A stretch of 64,000 nt of DNA from Pectinatus frisingensis (lineage in GTDB: Bacteria > Bacillota > Negativicutes > Selenomonadales > Selenomonadaceae), in NCBI RefSeq assembly GCF_015732285.1, contig NZ_WIQU01000032.1, positions 62,626 through 126,625 of the forward strand. Direction: 5' to 3'. This document shows positions 42,662 through 50,774 of this stretch, piece by piece. How positions within the stretch are numbered: the stretch's first letter is position 1; the number at the start of each line of letters is the position of its first letter. The notes beneath the pieces are model-generated. The model saw only the letters and a program-made list of their open reading frames with translations. It was not told the DNA's origin and ran no database searches. The translations under genes and the position numbers were made by a program.

Positions 42662-44557
42662 ATGAATGATCAAGATCAAAAGTACAAATATCTCAAACTA
42701 TTGGCAGAAAAATATCCTACACGTCAATCGGTCTATGCGGAACTTATTCATTTAAACGGGGTACTAAGCCTGCCAAAACCTACAGAACATTTTATGAGTG
42801 ATTTGCACGGTGAATATGAATCTTTTTTTCACATTCTTAATAATTGCTCAGGAGTAATTAAGGAAAAAGTTGAAAAAGTGTTCGCTGAAAAAATGAATGA
42901 GGAAGAAATGGCTGATTTTTGCACACTTATTTATTATCCTAAAGAAAAATTGGCAGCGATGAAAAAAAATAAACATCTTTCTCCTAAATACTATAAAAAG
43001 ACTATTTTGAATCTTCTCGATTTAGCCAAATTTATGTCATACAAATACCAGCCAAGGGAAATTAATACAGCCATCCCACAAGGCTATGGATACATAATTG
43101 ATGAATTACTGCGCGGCCGGCCTGATGCTGATTATGTACCGAGGGTATATCGGCAGAAAATGCTTGATACCCTTATAAGCATCGGCAGCGGCAACGATTT
43201 TATTTTCGCGTTTACAGTATTGATTAAAAGACTAGCTGTTGCCAGGCTTCACATAGTTGGAGATTTCTTTGATCGTGGTAAGCGCCCGGATGCCATTTTG
43301 GATATGTTGATGAAACACTATAGTGTGGACATCCAATGGGGCAATCATGATGTGCTGTGGATGGGAGCAGCATGCGGCAGTGAGACTTGCATAGCCGAAG
43401 TTGTGCGAATAACCCTGAGATATAATAATGTTGATGTCTTAGAAAGAGGTTATGCAATAAGTGTGCGACCGTTATTTCTATTCGCGGCAAGACTTTATCC
43501 TGATGATAATCCTAATGATGCGGCGCAAAAGGCAATAGCCATTATTTTATTCAAGGAAGAATACCGGTTAATTAAACGTAATCCGGAGTTTGGTATGGAA
43601 TCGAGAATATTACTTGATAAAATAGACTATAAGAATAAATACTTTGTTTTGAATGGCAAAAAGTATGAACTCAGTATTAAAGATTTTCCGACTATCGATC
43701 CGCAGGACCCGTTTGCCCTGACTGAAGATGAATGCGCTATAATTAAAAATCTGCGTTCATCTTTTATAGAAAGTTCGCAGTTACGGCGTCATATACAATT
43801 CCTTTATCAAAAAGGGAGTCTTTATAAATGTTATAATGGTAATTTACTATTTCACGGCTGCGTTCCGGTCGATAAGGAAGGCAGATTGAAAACAATTCGC
43901 CTGGATGGAAAAAATTACAGTGGGCGTGCATATCTTGACTGTGTAGACCAAAAAATACGTCAAGCGTACTTTGGGGAAAGAAACCAGACAGCAACAGACT
44001 TTATGTGGTATTTGTGGTGTGGTATAAATTCACCTGTATCAGGACGAAGAATGAAGATCTTTGAACGGACATTTACTTTGGATAAGGCGCTTTGGGAAGA
44101 AGAATCAAATGCCTATTTTTATTATTATGACAAAGAATGGTTCTGTCGACAGATATTAGAAGAATTTGGTCTTGATGCGAAACATGGACATATAATAAAC
44201 GGACATGTACCTATTAAGGTGAAAGACGGTGAAAGCCCGATTAAGGCAAATGGCAAGGCCATAGTAATCGACGGGGGATTTTGTCAGGCTTATCATAAGA
44301 AGACAGGAATCGCGGGATTTACACTGGTATCCAATTCACGTGGACTAAGACTGATAGAACATCGTAACTTCACTAATGTAAAAGCGGCAATAATGGATAA
44401 TGAAGATATTGAATCAGTTTCCAAATCAATTGAAGTGCAAAGTTATCAAACGACAATCGCTGATACTGACGAGGGCGAAAAGATACAAGAACAAATAAAT
44501 GATCTGTATCATCTGATGCTGCTATACAAAAATGGTATATTAAAACCGGTAAAATGA
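42662..44557 (+). CDS. fbp: Fructose-1,6-bisphosphatase, class III
   Basis: 631 residues. The gluconeogenic enzyme converts fructose 1,6-bisphosphate to fructose 6-phosphate. It is the Firmicutes class III type with a calcineurin-like metallophosphatase core: SDLHGEYESFF, VGDFFDRGKRPD, WGNHDVLWMG, NGHVPIKV and IDGGFCQAYH. The frame is open to 42593, but AGGAGA just upstream and the family N-terminus (MNDQDQKYKYLKLLAEKYPT) support the ATG at 42662. It is monocistronic; the MATE gene converges 23 bases downstream. Confidence 0.95.
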   Translation: MNDQDQKYKYLKLLAEKYPTRQSVYAELIHLNGVLSLPKPTEHFMSDLHGEYESFFHILNNCSGVIKEKVEKVFAEKMNEEEMADFCTLIYYPKEKLAAMKKNKHLSPKYYKKTILNLLDLAKFMSYKYQPREINTAIPQGYGYIIDELLRGRPDADYVPRVYRQKMLDTLISIGSGNDFIFAFTVLIKRLAVARLHIVGDFFDRGKRPDAILDMLMKHYSVDIQWGNHDVLWMGAACGSETCIAEVVRITLRYNNVDVLERGYAISVRPLFLFAARLYPDDNPNDAAQKAIAIILFKEEYRLIKRNPEFGMESRILLDKIDYKNKYFVLNGKKYELSIKDFPTIDPQDPFALTEDECAIIKNLRSSFIESSQLRRHIQFLYQKGSLYKCYNGNLLFHGCVPVDKEGRLKTIRLDGKNYSGRAYLDCVDQKIRQAYFGERNQTATDFMWYLWCGINSPVSGRRMKIFERTFTLDKALWEEESNAYFYYYDKEWFCRQILEEFGLDAKHGHIINGHVPIKVKDGESPIKANGKAIVIDGGFCQAYHKKTGIAGFTLVSNSRGLRLIEHRNFTNVKAAIMDNEDIESVSKSIEVQSYQTTIADTDEGEKIQEQINDLYHLMLLYKNGILKPVK

Positions 44558-44580
44558 ATAAATAGTTCTTTAGAAGTTCG

Positions 44581-45939
44581 TTATTCAAAATTTTTCTGCA
44601 GAAAGTTTTTTTCTACTATTCTTAGACGAAGCATTAGCAAAATAGCTCCGCTGAGCAAACCGGCAATGAGTCCGACCCAGTAACCATAAGGTCCCATATT
44701 AAAGAAAGTGGACAGTATCCAACCGAACGGCAGGCCAATCAGCCAATATGAAAGGACAGCAAGATAAAATGTGATTTTAACATCCTTATAGCCCCGCAAA
44801 GTCCCTTGCAAAGGGGCATTTATACCATCGGTAAGCTGCATACAGACGGCATAAACGAGAAAAGATATCAATAGACTCTTTACAGCGGGATCATTGGTGT
44901 ATAATGAAGCTATTTCCATGCGGAAGTTCACTAAGACAGAAGCTAAAGCCGCGGCAAAAGTCAAGGAAAGTATTCGTCCCAGTCTGCTGTACCTTTTAGC
45001 GTCAGGGAAACGACCTGCGCCTAATTCATAGCCAACCAGTATGGTCAGAGCCATACTGATACTCAAAGGTATCATATATACCATCGTAGTGAAGTTGATT
45101 GCCGACTGATGGGCAGCGATAACAACGGTGCCATAAGTAGTCATTAAAAGACCGACGGCACCAAAGATACTTTGTTCACAAAAAATAGTGCTGCCGATAG
45201 GAATACCGATTGATAATTGGTGATGCCACTCCTTCAATGACGGATAGGGGAGCTTGCGAAATATGTGATAACCTTTAAAGGGAGATATACAGGTAACTAC
45301 GATTATATTAAATAGTAAATTTAAATAATAAGTGATGGCAGTGCCGACACCAGCACCAATGCCGCCCAGCGCTGGTAAACCGCCGATACCGAAAATGAAA
45401 AGATAATTGAGAAATATATTTATAGGGACAGTGCATATGGTGATGCACATGGTTAATCTGGTGAATCCCAGAGCGTCTATAAAATTTCGCAGTACAGCGC
45501 CTATGAATATAGGACAGACACCAAAGGCAATGATTGCTAAAAAATGAGTAAAAACATAGTTGACGCGCGGTTCCAATCCAAGCAGCGGGGCAAGTGGCTT
45601 TACCAGCAACAGACCTAAGATAATGAACAATATCGCTAACCCGAAAGACCAATAGATTCCCTGCTGTACAACAAAACGTATTTTTTCATGCTGACCTGCG
45701 CCGTATAAGTAAGCAATAGTCGGTGTCAGGCCGGAAATAATTCCTAAACTACTGTTGAAAAAAGGAAAGAACAAATTAGTGGCGATGGCTACACCGGCTA
45801 ATTCACGTTCGCCTGCATGCCCGGACATTATAGTATCAAAAAAACCGATAGAAACTATGGAGAGCTGTGTTATAAAAATGGGCAGCAATACAGCAAAAAA
45901 CTGCAGGGCCTTTTGCTGATACGAATATGTTTGTTTCAT
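44581..45939 (-). CDS. MATE family efflux transporter
   Basis: 452 residues, 12 predicted membrane spans in two similar halves. LSIVSIGFFDTIMSGHAGER near the N-terminus is the MATE signature. It belongs to the NorM-like branch that exports cationic drugs with Na+ or H+ antiport. GGAGG lies before the ATG. A terminator-like hairpin lies in its 5' leader, suggesting attenuation control. Confidence 0.9.
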   Translation of the reverse strand: MKQTYSYQQKALQFFAVLLPIFITQLSIVSIGFFDTIMSGHAGERELAGVAIATNLFFPFFNSSLGIISGLTPTIAYLYGAGQHEKIRFVVQQGIYWSFGLAILFIILGLLLVKPLAPLLGLEPRVNYVFTHFLAIIAFGVCPIFIGAVLRNFIDALGFTRLTMCITICTVPINIFLNYLFIFGIGGLPALGGIGAGVGTAITYYLNLLFNIIVVTCISPFKGYHIFRKLPYPSLKEWHHQLSIGIPIGSTIFCEQSIFGAVGLLMTTYGTVVIAAHQSAINFTTMVYMIPLSISMALTILVGYELGAGRFPDAKRYSRLGRILSLTFAAALASVLVNFRMEIASLYTNDPAVKSLLISFLVYAVCMQLTDGINAPLQGTLRGYKDVKITFYLAVLSYWLIGLPFGWILSTFFNMGPYGYWVGLIAGLLSGAILLMLRLRIVEKNFLQKNFE

Positions 45940-45963
45940 ATTACCTCCGTAAATCTTTAGACA

Positions 45964-45993
45964 AAATAAGAGCTGCGGCTGCAGCTCTTATTT
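45964..45993 (-). terminator. Terminator-like hairpin in MATE leader
   Basis: On the minus strand AAATAAGAGCTGC, loop AGCC, GCAGCTCTTATTT: a 13-bp perfect stem followed by TGTC. It lies 24 bases upstream of the MATE start codon and close to the RBS. Because no gene on the minus strand ends here, an attenuator of the MATE gene is the simplest reading. Confidence 0.6.
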
Positions 45994-46181
45994 CGATGAT
46001 AACATATAGGAAGGTTTTTGGCAACACAGGATGATTTGTAATAACTGTAATATTGAACGTTTGCATAATTAAGGTGCAGCAGTCAATGGAATTTAATAAG
46101 AATAAAAAATACAATATACAATATATTTCAATAATTATGTAAAATATTGATTAAAACTCATATTAATAAGCAAATATTTAT

Positions 46182-46210
46182 TTGACAATTTGATTACTGC
46201 ATGATATAGT
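46182..46210 (+). promoter_or_regulatory. Promoter of csp transcript
   Basis: TTGACA (46182-46187), a 17-base spacer and TATAGT (46205-46210). The predicted start is near 46217, giving a 5' leader of about 136 bases. Confidence 0.75.
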
Positions 46211-46240
46211 AAGACTGTATTCAGAGATTGGCAACGGACT

Positions 46241-46300
46241 CACATGCTCTTGTAAGTCATTGATTGGTTAATTCGATGTTTTACAAGAGCATGTGCTTTT
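46241..46300 (+). terminator. Perfect 15-bp hairpin with T-run in csp leader
   Basis: CACATGCTCTTGTAA (46241-46255) pairs perfectly with TTACAAGAGCATGTG (46281-46295), followed by CTTTTTG. This is a strong intrinsic terminator located between the csp promoter and the csp start codon. It would yield an RNA of about 84 bases unless read through. Confidence 0.7.
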
Positions 46301-46352
46301 TGTTTGGTTCTATTGAATATATAATATTTTTATTCTCAGGAGGACTCATATA

Positions 46353-46562
46353 ATGACAGGAACAGTTAAATGGTTTAACGCTGGTAAAGGCTATGGTTTC
46401 ATTACTAATGATGATGGAAGTGGCGATTTATTCGTACATTTCTCTGCTATCAAAGCTGATGGCTACAAAACCCTTGAAGAAGGCCAGAAAGTAACTTTCG
46501 ATGCTGAACCAGATAGCCGCGACAGCAGCAAAATGCGTGCTGTTAATGTTTGCGTTGCCTAA
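46353..46562 (+). CDS. csp: Cold shock protein, CspA family
   Basis: 69 residues, a single cold-shock domain. It has RNP1 (GKGYGFI) and RNP2 (LFVHFSAI), the single-strand nucleic acid-binding motifs. Csp proteins act as RNA chaperones. AGGAGG lies nine bases before the ATG. A long structured leader precedes it and a terminator follows at 46591-46624. Confidence 0.97.
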   Translation: MTGTVKWFNAGKGYGFITNDDGSGDLFVHFSAIKADGYKTLEEGQKVTFDAEPDSRDSSKMRAVNVCVA

Positions 46563-46590
46563 TTAATCATATAGGAATACAAATTTAGCG

Positions 46591-46624
46591 ATACCGCTTG
46601 GCAATTTTGTCAAGCGGTATTTTC
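46591..46624 (+). terminator. Terminator after csp
   Basis: ATACCGCTTG (46591-46600) and CAAGCGGTAT (46611-46620), a 10-bp stem, 10-base loop, then TTTCG. Confidence 0.7.
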
Positions 46625-46855
46625 GTGTGCAAATTTATAGTGTATTGTCATATTTTTGTCATAATTTATTGATATGATTTGTTGCATCAAGATAGATGTC
46701 TTGATATATCGGAGAAGAATTCCTGTCATCTTTAATTGCCGCGGCTGCTTTTTTAATGTTATAATTAAAATCATTGGAGTTCAGGAATTGCTTTTAAGCT
46801 TTGCTGATCTCTTTGAAATATAATCAATTATAATAAAGAATGTGGGGCTTAAATT

Positions 46856-47644
46856 GTGCACGTTTCTGTTTTAGCCAGCGGCAGTAAGGGTAATTCAATT
46901 TTTGTAGAAATAAATAATACACTTATATTGGTGGATGCGGGAATCAGTGCCCGTCGTATAACCAATTCACTTAGCGATATCGGCGTAGATATCCGCGATA
47001 TTGAGGGGATTGTAGTCACTCACGAACATCGTGACCATGTAAGTGGGTTGGTGACATTGTGTAAAAAGTATGGTTTGCCTGTTTATTCCAGATTAGCTAC
47101 TTTTAAATCGATGTATTGTATTGATAAGCTACCATTGGAATGTCTGCATCCGATAAAGGAAAAATTTGCTATTGGTAATCTTGTTGTGGAGGCTTTTAAT
47201 ATCTCGCATGATGCTGCAGATCCGGTAGGTTACAGTATAAAAGGGCGACAGCAAAAATGCACAGTGGCAACTGATTTGGGATTTGTCACTAGTAATGTTC
47301 AGGAAGCTATCGACAACTCGGATGTACTTGTATTAGAAGCCAACCACGATATCGATATGCTGAAAAACGGTGATTATCCGCTGGCATTAAAGCGGCGCAT
47401 AATGGGGAAACAAGGGCATCTTTCTAATAGTGATGCCGCGTGGGCTTTGGTAAGAATGAAAAAACAGCATTCATATGTTTTTTTGGCTCATATGAGCGAA
47501 GAAAACAATCGGCCGGATATTGCTAAAAAAACGATAACTGATATCATGTGGCAGCAGGGGATTAAGCTAGGAGAAGATATAGATATCAAAATGGCTAAGC
47601 AGGACGAAATAGTTACGATGTCAGCAGACAAAAAATCATCTTGA
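46856..47644 (+). CDS. MBL-fold hydrolase, YycJ/WalJ-like
   Basis: 262 residues starting at GTG. VTHEHRDHVSGL gives the metal ligands His56, His58, Asp60 and His61 of the metallo-beta-lactamase fold. The N-terminus VSVLASGSKGNSIFVE is typical of YycJ/WalJ, implicated in DNA repair or cell-wall homeostasis as a probable 5'-3' exonuclease. In many Firmicutes it neighbours walRK and htrA; here htrA and rlmH follow but walRK is absent. Confidence 0.88.
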   Translation: MHVSVLASGSKGNSIFVEINNTLILVDAGISARRITNSLSDIGVDIRDIEGIVVTHEHRDHVSGLVTLCKKYGLPVYSRLATFKSMYCIDKLPLECLHPIKEKFAIGNLVVEAFNISHDAADPVGYSIKGRQQKCTVATDLGFVTSNVQEAIDNSDVLVLEANHDIDMLKNGDYPLALKRRIMGKQGHLSNSDAAWALVRMKKQHSYVFLAHMSEENNRPDIAKKTITDIMWQQGIKLGEDIDIKMAKQDEIVTMSADKKSS

Positions 47645-47693
47645 GTTTGAAAATAAATATTGTTTACGGTCAGTAATGAAAGGATGATGTTAT

Positions 47694-48821
47694 ATGATAA
47701 AAAATCCGAAATACAAATCTTATTTGTCACATGGGGTTTCTTTTTTGGCAGGCATACTGGTTGTTGCTATTGTTTTATTGGCTGGTTGTTCACTGGGAAC
47801 GGCAAAAAATGGCAGTCCATCATCATCCGGTACAGCTTCACAGATGGCTCAGACAGCATCAGGACCTGTTTCTGATGCCAGAAACACACCTATTGTCCGT
47901 GCCGCTAAGGCTGTGGGACCAGCGGTAGTAGGTATAACCAATAAGGCTGTGGCACGTGATTGGTTTAATAATCAGGTAGAAGTCAGCCAAGGCGTTGGGT
48001 CCGGTGTAATTTTTAAAAGTGATGGATATATAGTTACCAACAATCATGTTATTGATGGAGCTAAGGAAATCACCGTATCACTTTCTGACGGTCGCACTTT
48101 GCCGGGAAAATTAGTGGGAGCGGATCCTGTAACAGATATTGCTGTGGTAAAAGTGGATGCCAAAGATCTGCCTACAGCTAAATTTGGTAATTCAGACGAT
48201 ATAATGGTAGGCGAACCGGCTATTGCCATAGGGAATCCGATGGGGCTGGAATTTCAGGGCAGTGTTACCGCTGGTGTGATAAGTGCTTTGAATAGAACAT
48301 TGGATATTGGTGAAGGACGAGTAAAGCTTCTACAAACTGATGCGGCCATTAATCCGGGCAACTCAGGTGGTGCGCTGGTAAATGCTGACGGGTTGGTAAT
48401 TGGGATAAACAGTGCTAAACTTGCGGCTAATGGAGTGGAAGGAATGGGGTTTGCCATTCCTATAAATACCGTCAGCTCAATTGTAGATCAAATAATAGCA
48501 AATGGGCATGTATCTCGTCCTTATCTTGGTGTAGGAGTTTTTGATAAGGAAACGGCAGCTAAGAATGGCTATTTGCTGAATATCGATAAAGGGGTATATG
48601 TAGCCCAAGTGGCGGCAGATGGACCGGCGGCTGCGGCAGGCATTCAGCGTGGCGATATCATTGAACAAATTGATAATAAGGCAATTAATACAGTCAGTGA
48701 TTTACGCGATGCCATAGCAGCACATAAAATCTCTGATAATGTCTCAATTGTATTATTGAGAAATGGCGGTGAAATGACAGTAACAGCACAGCTGAAAGAA
48801 ATGCCGGCAAATAATCAATGA
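47694..48821 (+). CDS. htrA: HtrA/DegP-type serine protease with PDZ domain
   Basis: 375 residues. The trypsin-like domain has the triad His118 (TNNHVI), Asp148 (VTDIAVV) and Ser224 (NPGNSGGAL). One PDZ domain covers about 265-365. The N-terminus has a hydrophobic segment ending LLAGCS, a possible lipobox with Cys32, so the protein may be a lipoprotein rather than simply membrane-anchored. It degrades misfolded envelope proteins. AAAGGATG precedes the start; the stop overlaps the rlmH start by four bases. Confidence 0.93.
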   Translation: MIKNPKYKSYLSHGVSFLAGILVVAIVLLAGCSLGTAKNGSPSSSGTASQMAQTASGPVSDARNTPIVRAAKAVGPAVVGITNKAVARDWFNNQVEVSQGVGSGVIFKSDGYIVTNNHVIDGAKEITVSLSDGRTLPGKLVGADPVTDIAVVKVDAKDLPTAKFGNSDDIMVGEPAIAIGNPMGLEFQGSVTAGVISALNRTLDIGEGRVKLLQTDAAINPGNSGGALVNADGLVIGINSAKLAANGVEGMGFAIPINTVSSIVDQIIANGHVSRPYLGVGVFDKETAAKNGYLLNIDKGVYVAQVAADGPAAAAGIQRGDIIEQIDNKAINTVSDLRDAIAAHKISDNVSIVLLRNGGEMTVTAQLKEMPANNQ

Positions 48822-49297
48822 AGATAACGATAATTAGCGCGGGAAAGATAAAAGAAAGTTATCTGCGCGCAGGGATTGCTGAGTTTACAAAACGTCTTCA
48901 TCCGTTTACACAGTTGGATATAGTGGAAATCAGTGAAGAGAAAATGCCAGAGACTCCTTCATTAGCCGAAAAGAAGAAGATTCTTACCATTGAGGGGCAG
49001 AGATTATTGAAACAAGTTCCGGCAAATAACTTTTTGTTTGTGCTTGATGTTTATGGCAGACAGTTCTCGTCTGAGGAGCTGGCAGAGAAGATACGGACTG
49101 TGACACTTGAGGGACAAAGCAATCTGGCTTTCGTAATTGGCGGAGCTTTTGGTTTATCTGATGAATTACGGGGAAAGGCCGACATTTGCATTAGTTTTTC
49201 CAGGATGACTTTTACACATCAGATGGTGAAACTGCTGCTGATTGAACAAATATACAGGGCATTTAAAATAAATCGCGGAGAAAAATACCACTGGTAA
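48818..49297 (+). CDS. rlmH: 23S rRNA (pseudouridine1915-N3)-methyltransferase RlmH
   Basis: 159 residues, the standard length of this small SPOUT methyltransferase. The SAM-binding C-terminal knot contains LAFVIGGAFGLSDELRGKAD and the tail FKINRGEKYHW. It methylates pseudouridine 1915 in helix 69 of 23S rRNA. ATGA overlap with htrA indicates coupling, a common Firmicutes arrangement. Confidence 0.95.
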   Translation: MKITIISAGKIKESYLRAGIAEFTKRLHPFTQLDIVEISEEKMPETPSLAEKKKILTIEGQRLLKQVPANNFLFVLDVYGRQFSSEELAEKIRTVTLEGQSNLAFVIGGAFGLSDELRGKADICISFSRMTFTHQMVKLLLIEQIYRAFKINRGEKYHW

Positions 49298-49490
49298 TAT
49301 TACCGGTGGTATTTTATTCATGGATATTAAAAAAAACAACGGATAAAAATTTTTTATTAAATCGTCAGAGAACTTTAGTTGTGCGTATATAATGCCGATA
49401 TAATATATAGGAGCGATATAGACACTTAGACATTAGTCAGCAGTGGGAAAAACTGAACGTCATGATTTATTGGAAAAAGGAGGGCTTTTT

Positions 49491-49691
49491 ATGGTACCGC
49501 GTATTGAAAAAATTACTGGAACCAGTAAGATAACAATGAATTATTGGAATGGTAAATCATTTGTAAATGATAGAGATTTGAGAAAAAATAAAAAAAAGAA
49601 GCCGCTCTCTTTCAAAAAAATTTTACATGACGCCAGTAACCAACAAGAAGATATGCCATATAAGGTGGAGTTGAATGATAGGGAAACCTGA
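49491..49691 (+). CDS. Small hypothetical protein upstream of tadA
   Basis: 66 residues, rich in lysine (LRKNKKKKPLSFKKILHDAS), with no family I recognise. AAGGAGG, well spaced, supports the ATG at 49491; the frame extends upstream to 49443 but without a good RBS there. It overlaps the tadA start by 17 bases, so the two are probably co-translated. Confidence 0.6.
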   Translation: MVPRIEKITGTSKITMNYWNGKSFVNDRDLRKNKKKKPLSFKKILHDASNQQEDMPYKVELNDRET

Positions 49692-50148
49692 TGCGGAAAT
49701 GATGCTGCGGGCATTGGAATGTGCACGTTTGGCTTTTTCAGCGGATGAAGTACCGGTAGGTGCTGTCATTGCGGACAAAAAAGGGAATGTGGTTGCGACA
49801 GGCTACAATATGCAGGAACATTCACGGGACGCCACGGCGCATGCCGAAATTTTAGTGATAAGAAAAGCTTGTAAAGTGCTGGGCCGTCGCAGACTCGATG
49901 ATATGACGCTCTATGTTACATTGGAACCATGTCCTATGTGCGCTGGTGCAATATTGCTGAGCAATATTGGGCGATTGGTCTATGGGGCTGCCGATTCACG
50001 GCTAGGGGCGGTCGATTCATTATTTGCATTGTTGACACATCCTGCTTTAAATCATGATATTGAGATAAGGGCAGGTGTGAGAGAAGATGAATGCCGCAGC
50101 ATCCTTCAGCAGTTTTTTGTGAACAAACGCAGCTGGACAGGCAAATAA
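49675..50148 (+). CDS. tadA: tRNA-specific adenosine deaminase TadA
   Basis: 157 residues. It converts A34 to inosine in tRNA-Arg. The zinc site is His56 and Glu58 (TAHAEIL) with Cys86 and Cys89 (PCPMCAG). VPVGAVI and the C-terminal RxxxxxxLxxFF-like segment CRSILQQFF are as expected. GGTGGAG precedes the start inside the small upstream ORF. Confidence 0.95.
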   Translation: MIGKPDAEMMLRALECARLAFSADEVPVGAVIADKKGNVVATGYNMQEHSRDATAHAEILVIRKACKVLGRRRLDDMTLYVTLEPCPMCAGAILLSNIGRLVYGAADSRLGAVDSLFALLTHPALNHDIEIRAGVREDECRSILQQFFVNKRSWTGK

Positions 50149-50197
50149 ATATCAGTAATAAAATTTTCCTGCAGCGGCAGGCTCCCGTGATCAATTA

Positions 50198-50226
50198 TAG
50201 ACAATCCGTAATAATTATATTATAAT
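50198..50226 (+). promoter_or_regulatory. Promoter of usp gene
   Basis: TAGACA (50198-50203), a 17-base spacer and TATAAT (50221-50226), 39 bases before the start codon. Confidence 0.65.
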
Positions 50227-50264
50227 TATTTATAGAAGCACAAGAAGAAAATGGAGGAATTCAT

Positions 50265-50687
50265 ATGGATGACATAAAAACAATTCTTGTCCCGGTGGAT
50301 GGTTCCGAGGGTTCAAATAAGGCAGTTGATTTTGCAATTACCCTGGCGCAGGCATATAAAGCCAAATTAGAGTTTCTTTATATTGCAAATATTAATCAGA
50401 TGGCAATAAATGCATGCTTGTCAGATGCTATTTTGGATGCTGTCACCAAAGCAGGAGATGCTATCTTGGATAAGGCTTTGGCAGAAGTCCCACATGATGT
50501 TCCGGCAGAGGCTTTTTCAGAAACAGGCTCTCCCTCAGTAACTATTCTGGAATTTGCTGAAGAAAATAAAAATAATATGATTGTAATGGGCAGCCGTGGC
50601 CTCGGTGTCGTAAAGGGTGTTCTTCTAGGCAGTGTAAGTCAATATGTAGTGGAAAATGCCAAATGTCCTGTCGTAATCATAAAATAA
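50265..50687 (+). CDS. Universal stress protein (UspA family)
   Basis: 140 residues, a single Usp domain. The ATP-binding motif G-2x-G-9x-G(S/T) is present in GSRGLGVVKGVLLGSVSQYV. It opens ILVPVDGSEGSNKAVDFA. It is monocistronic with its own promoter and a strong terminator. The role is general stress survival; nothing more specific can be read. Confidence 0.93.
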   Translation: MDDIKTILVPVDGSEGSNKAVDFAITLAQAYKAKLEFLYIANINQMAINACLSDAILDAVTKAGDAILDKALAEVPHDVPAEAFSETGSPSVTILEFAEENKNNMIVMGSRGLGVVKGVLLGSVSQYVVENAKCPVVIIK

Positions 50688-50704
50688 AATTTTGTGAAAA
50701 ACTG

Positions 50705-50738
50705 AAATCCCCCCATCCTGTACTGATGGGGGGATTTT
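50705..50738. terminator. Bidirectional terminator between usp and purL
   Basis: AAATCCCCCCATC and GATGGGGGGATTT, a 13-bp stem with a 7-base loop, then TTTAG. The A-rich left flank lets it also serve the convergent purL gene. Confidence 0.85.
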
Positions 50739-50774
50739 AGTTATGCTATGAAATAGTTTGCAATACAGACTTCA

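Noticed and set aside
49487-49503. ATGGTACCGCG resembles the T-box element GGTGGTACCGCG
   Set aside because: It is the RBS-preceded start of the small ORF at 49491 (codons for M-V-P-R), there is no Stem I or terminator, and the downstream gene is not a T-box target.
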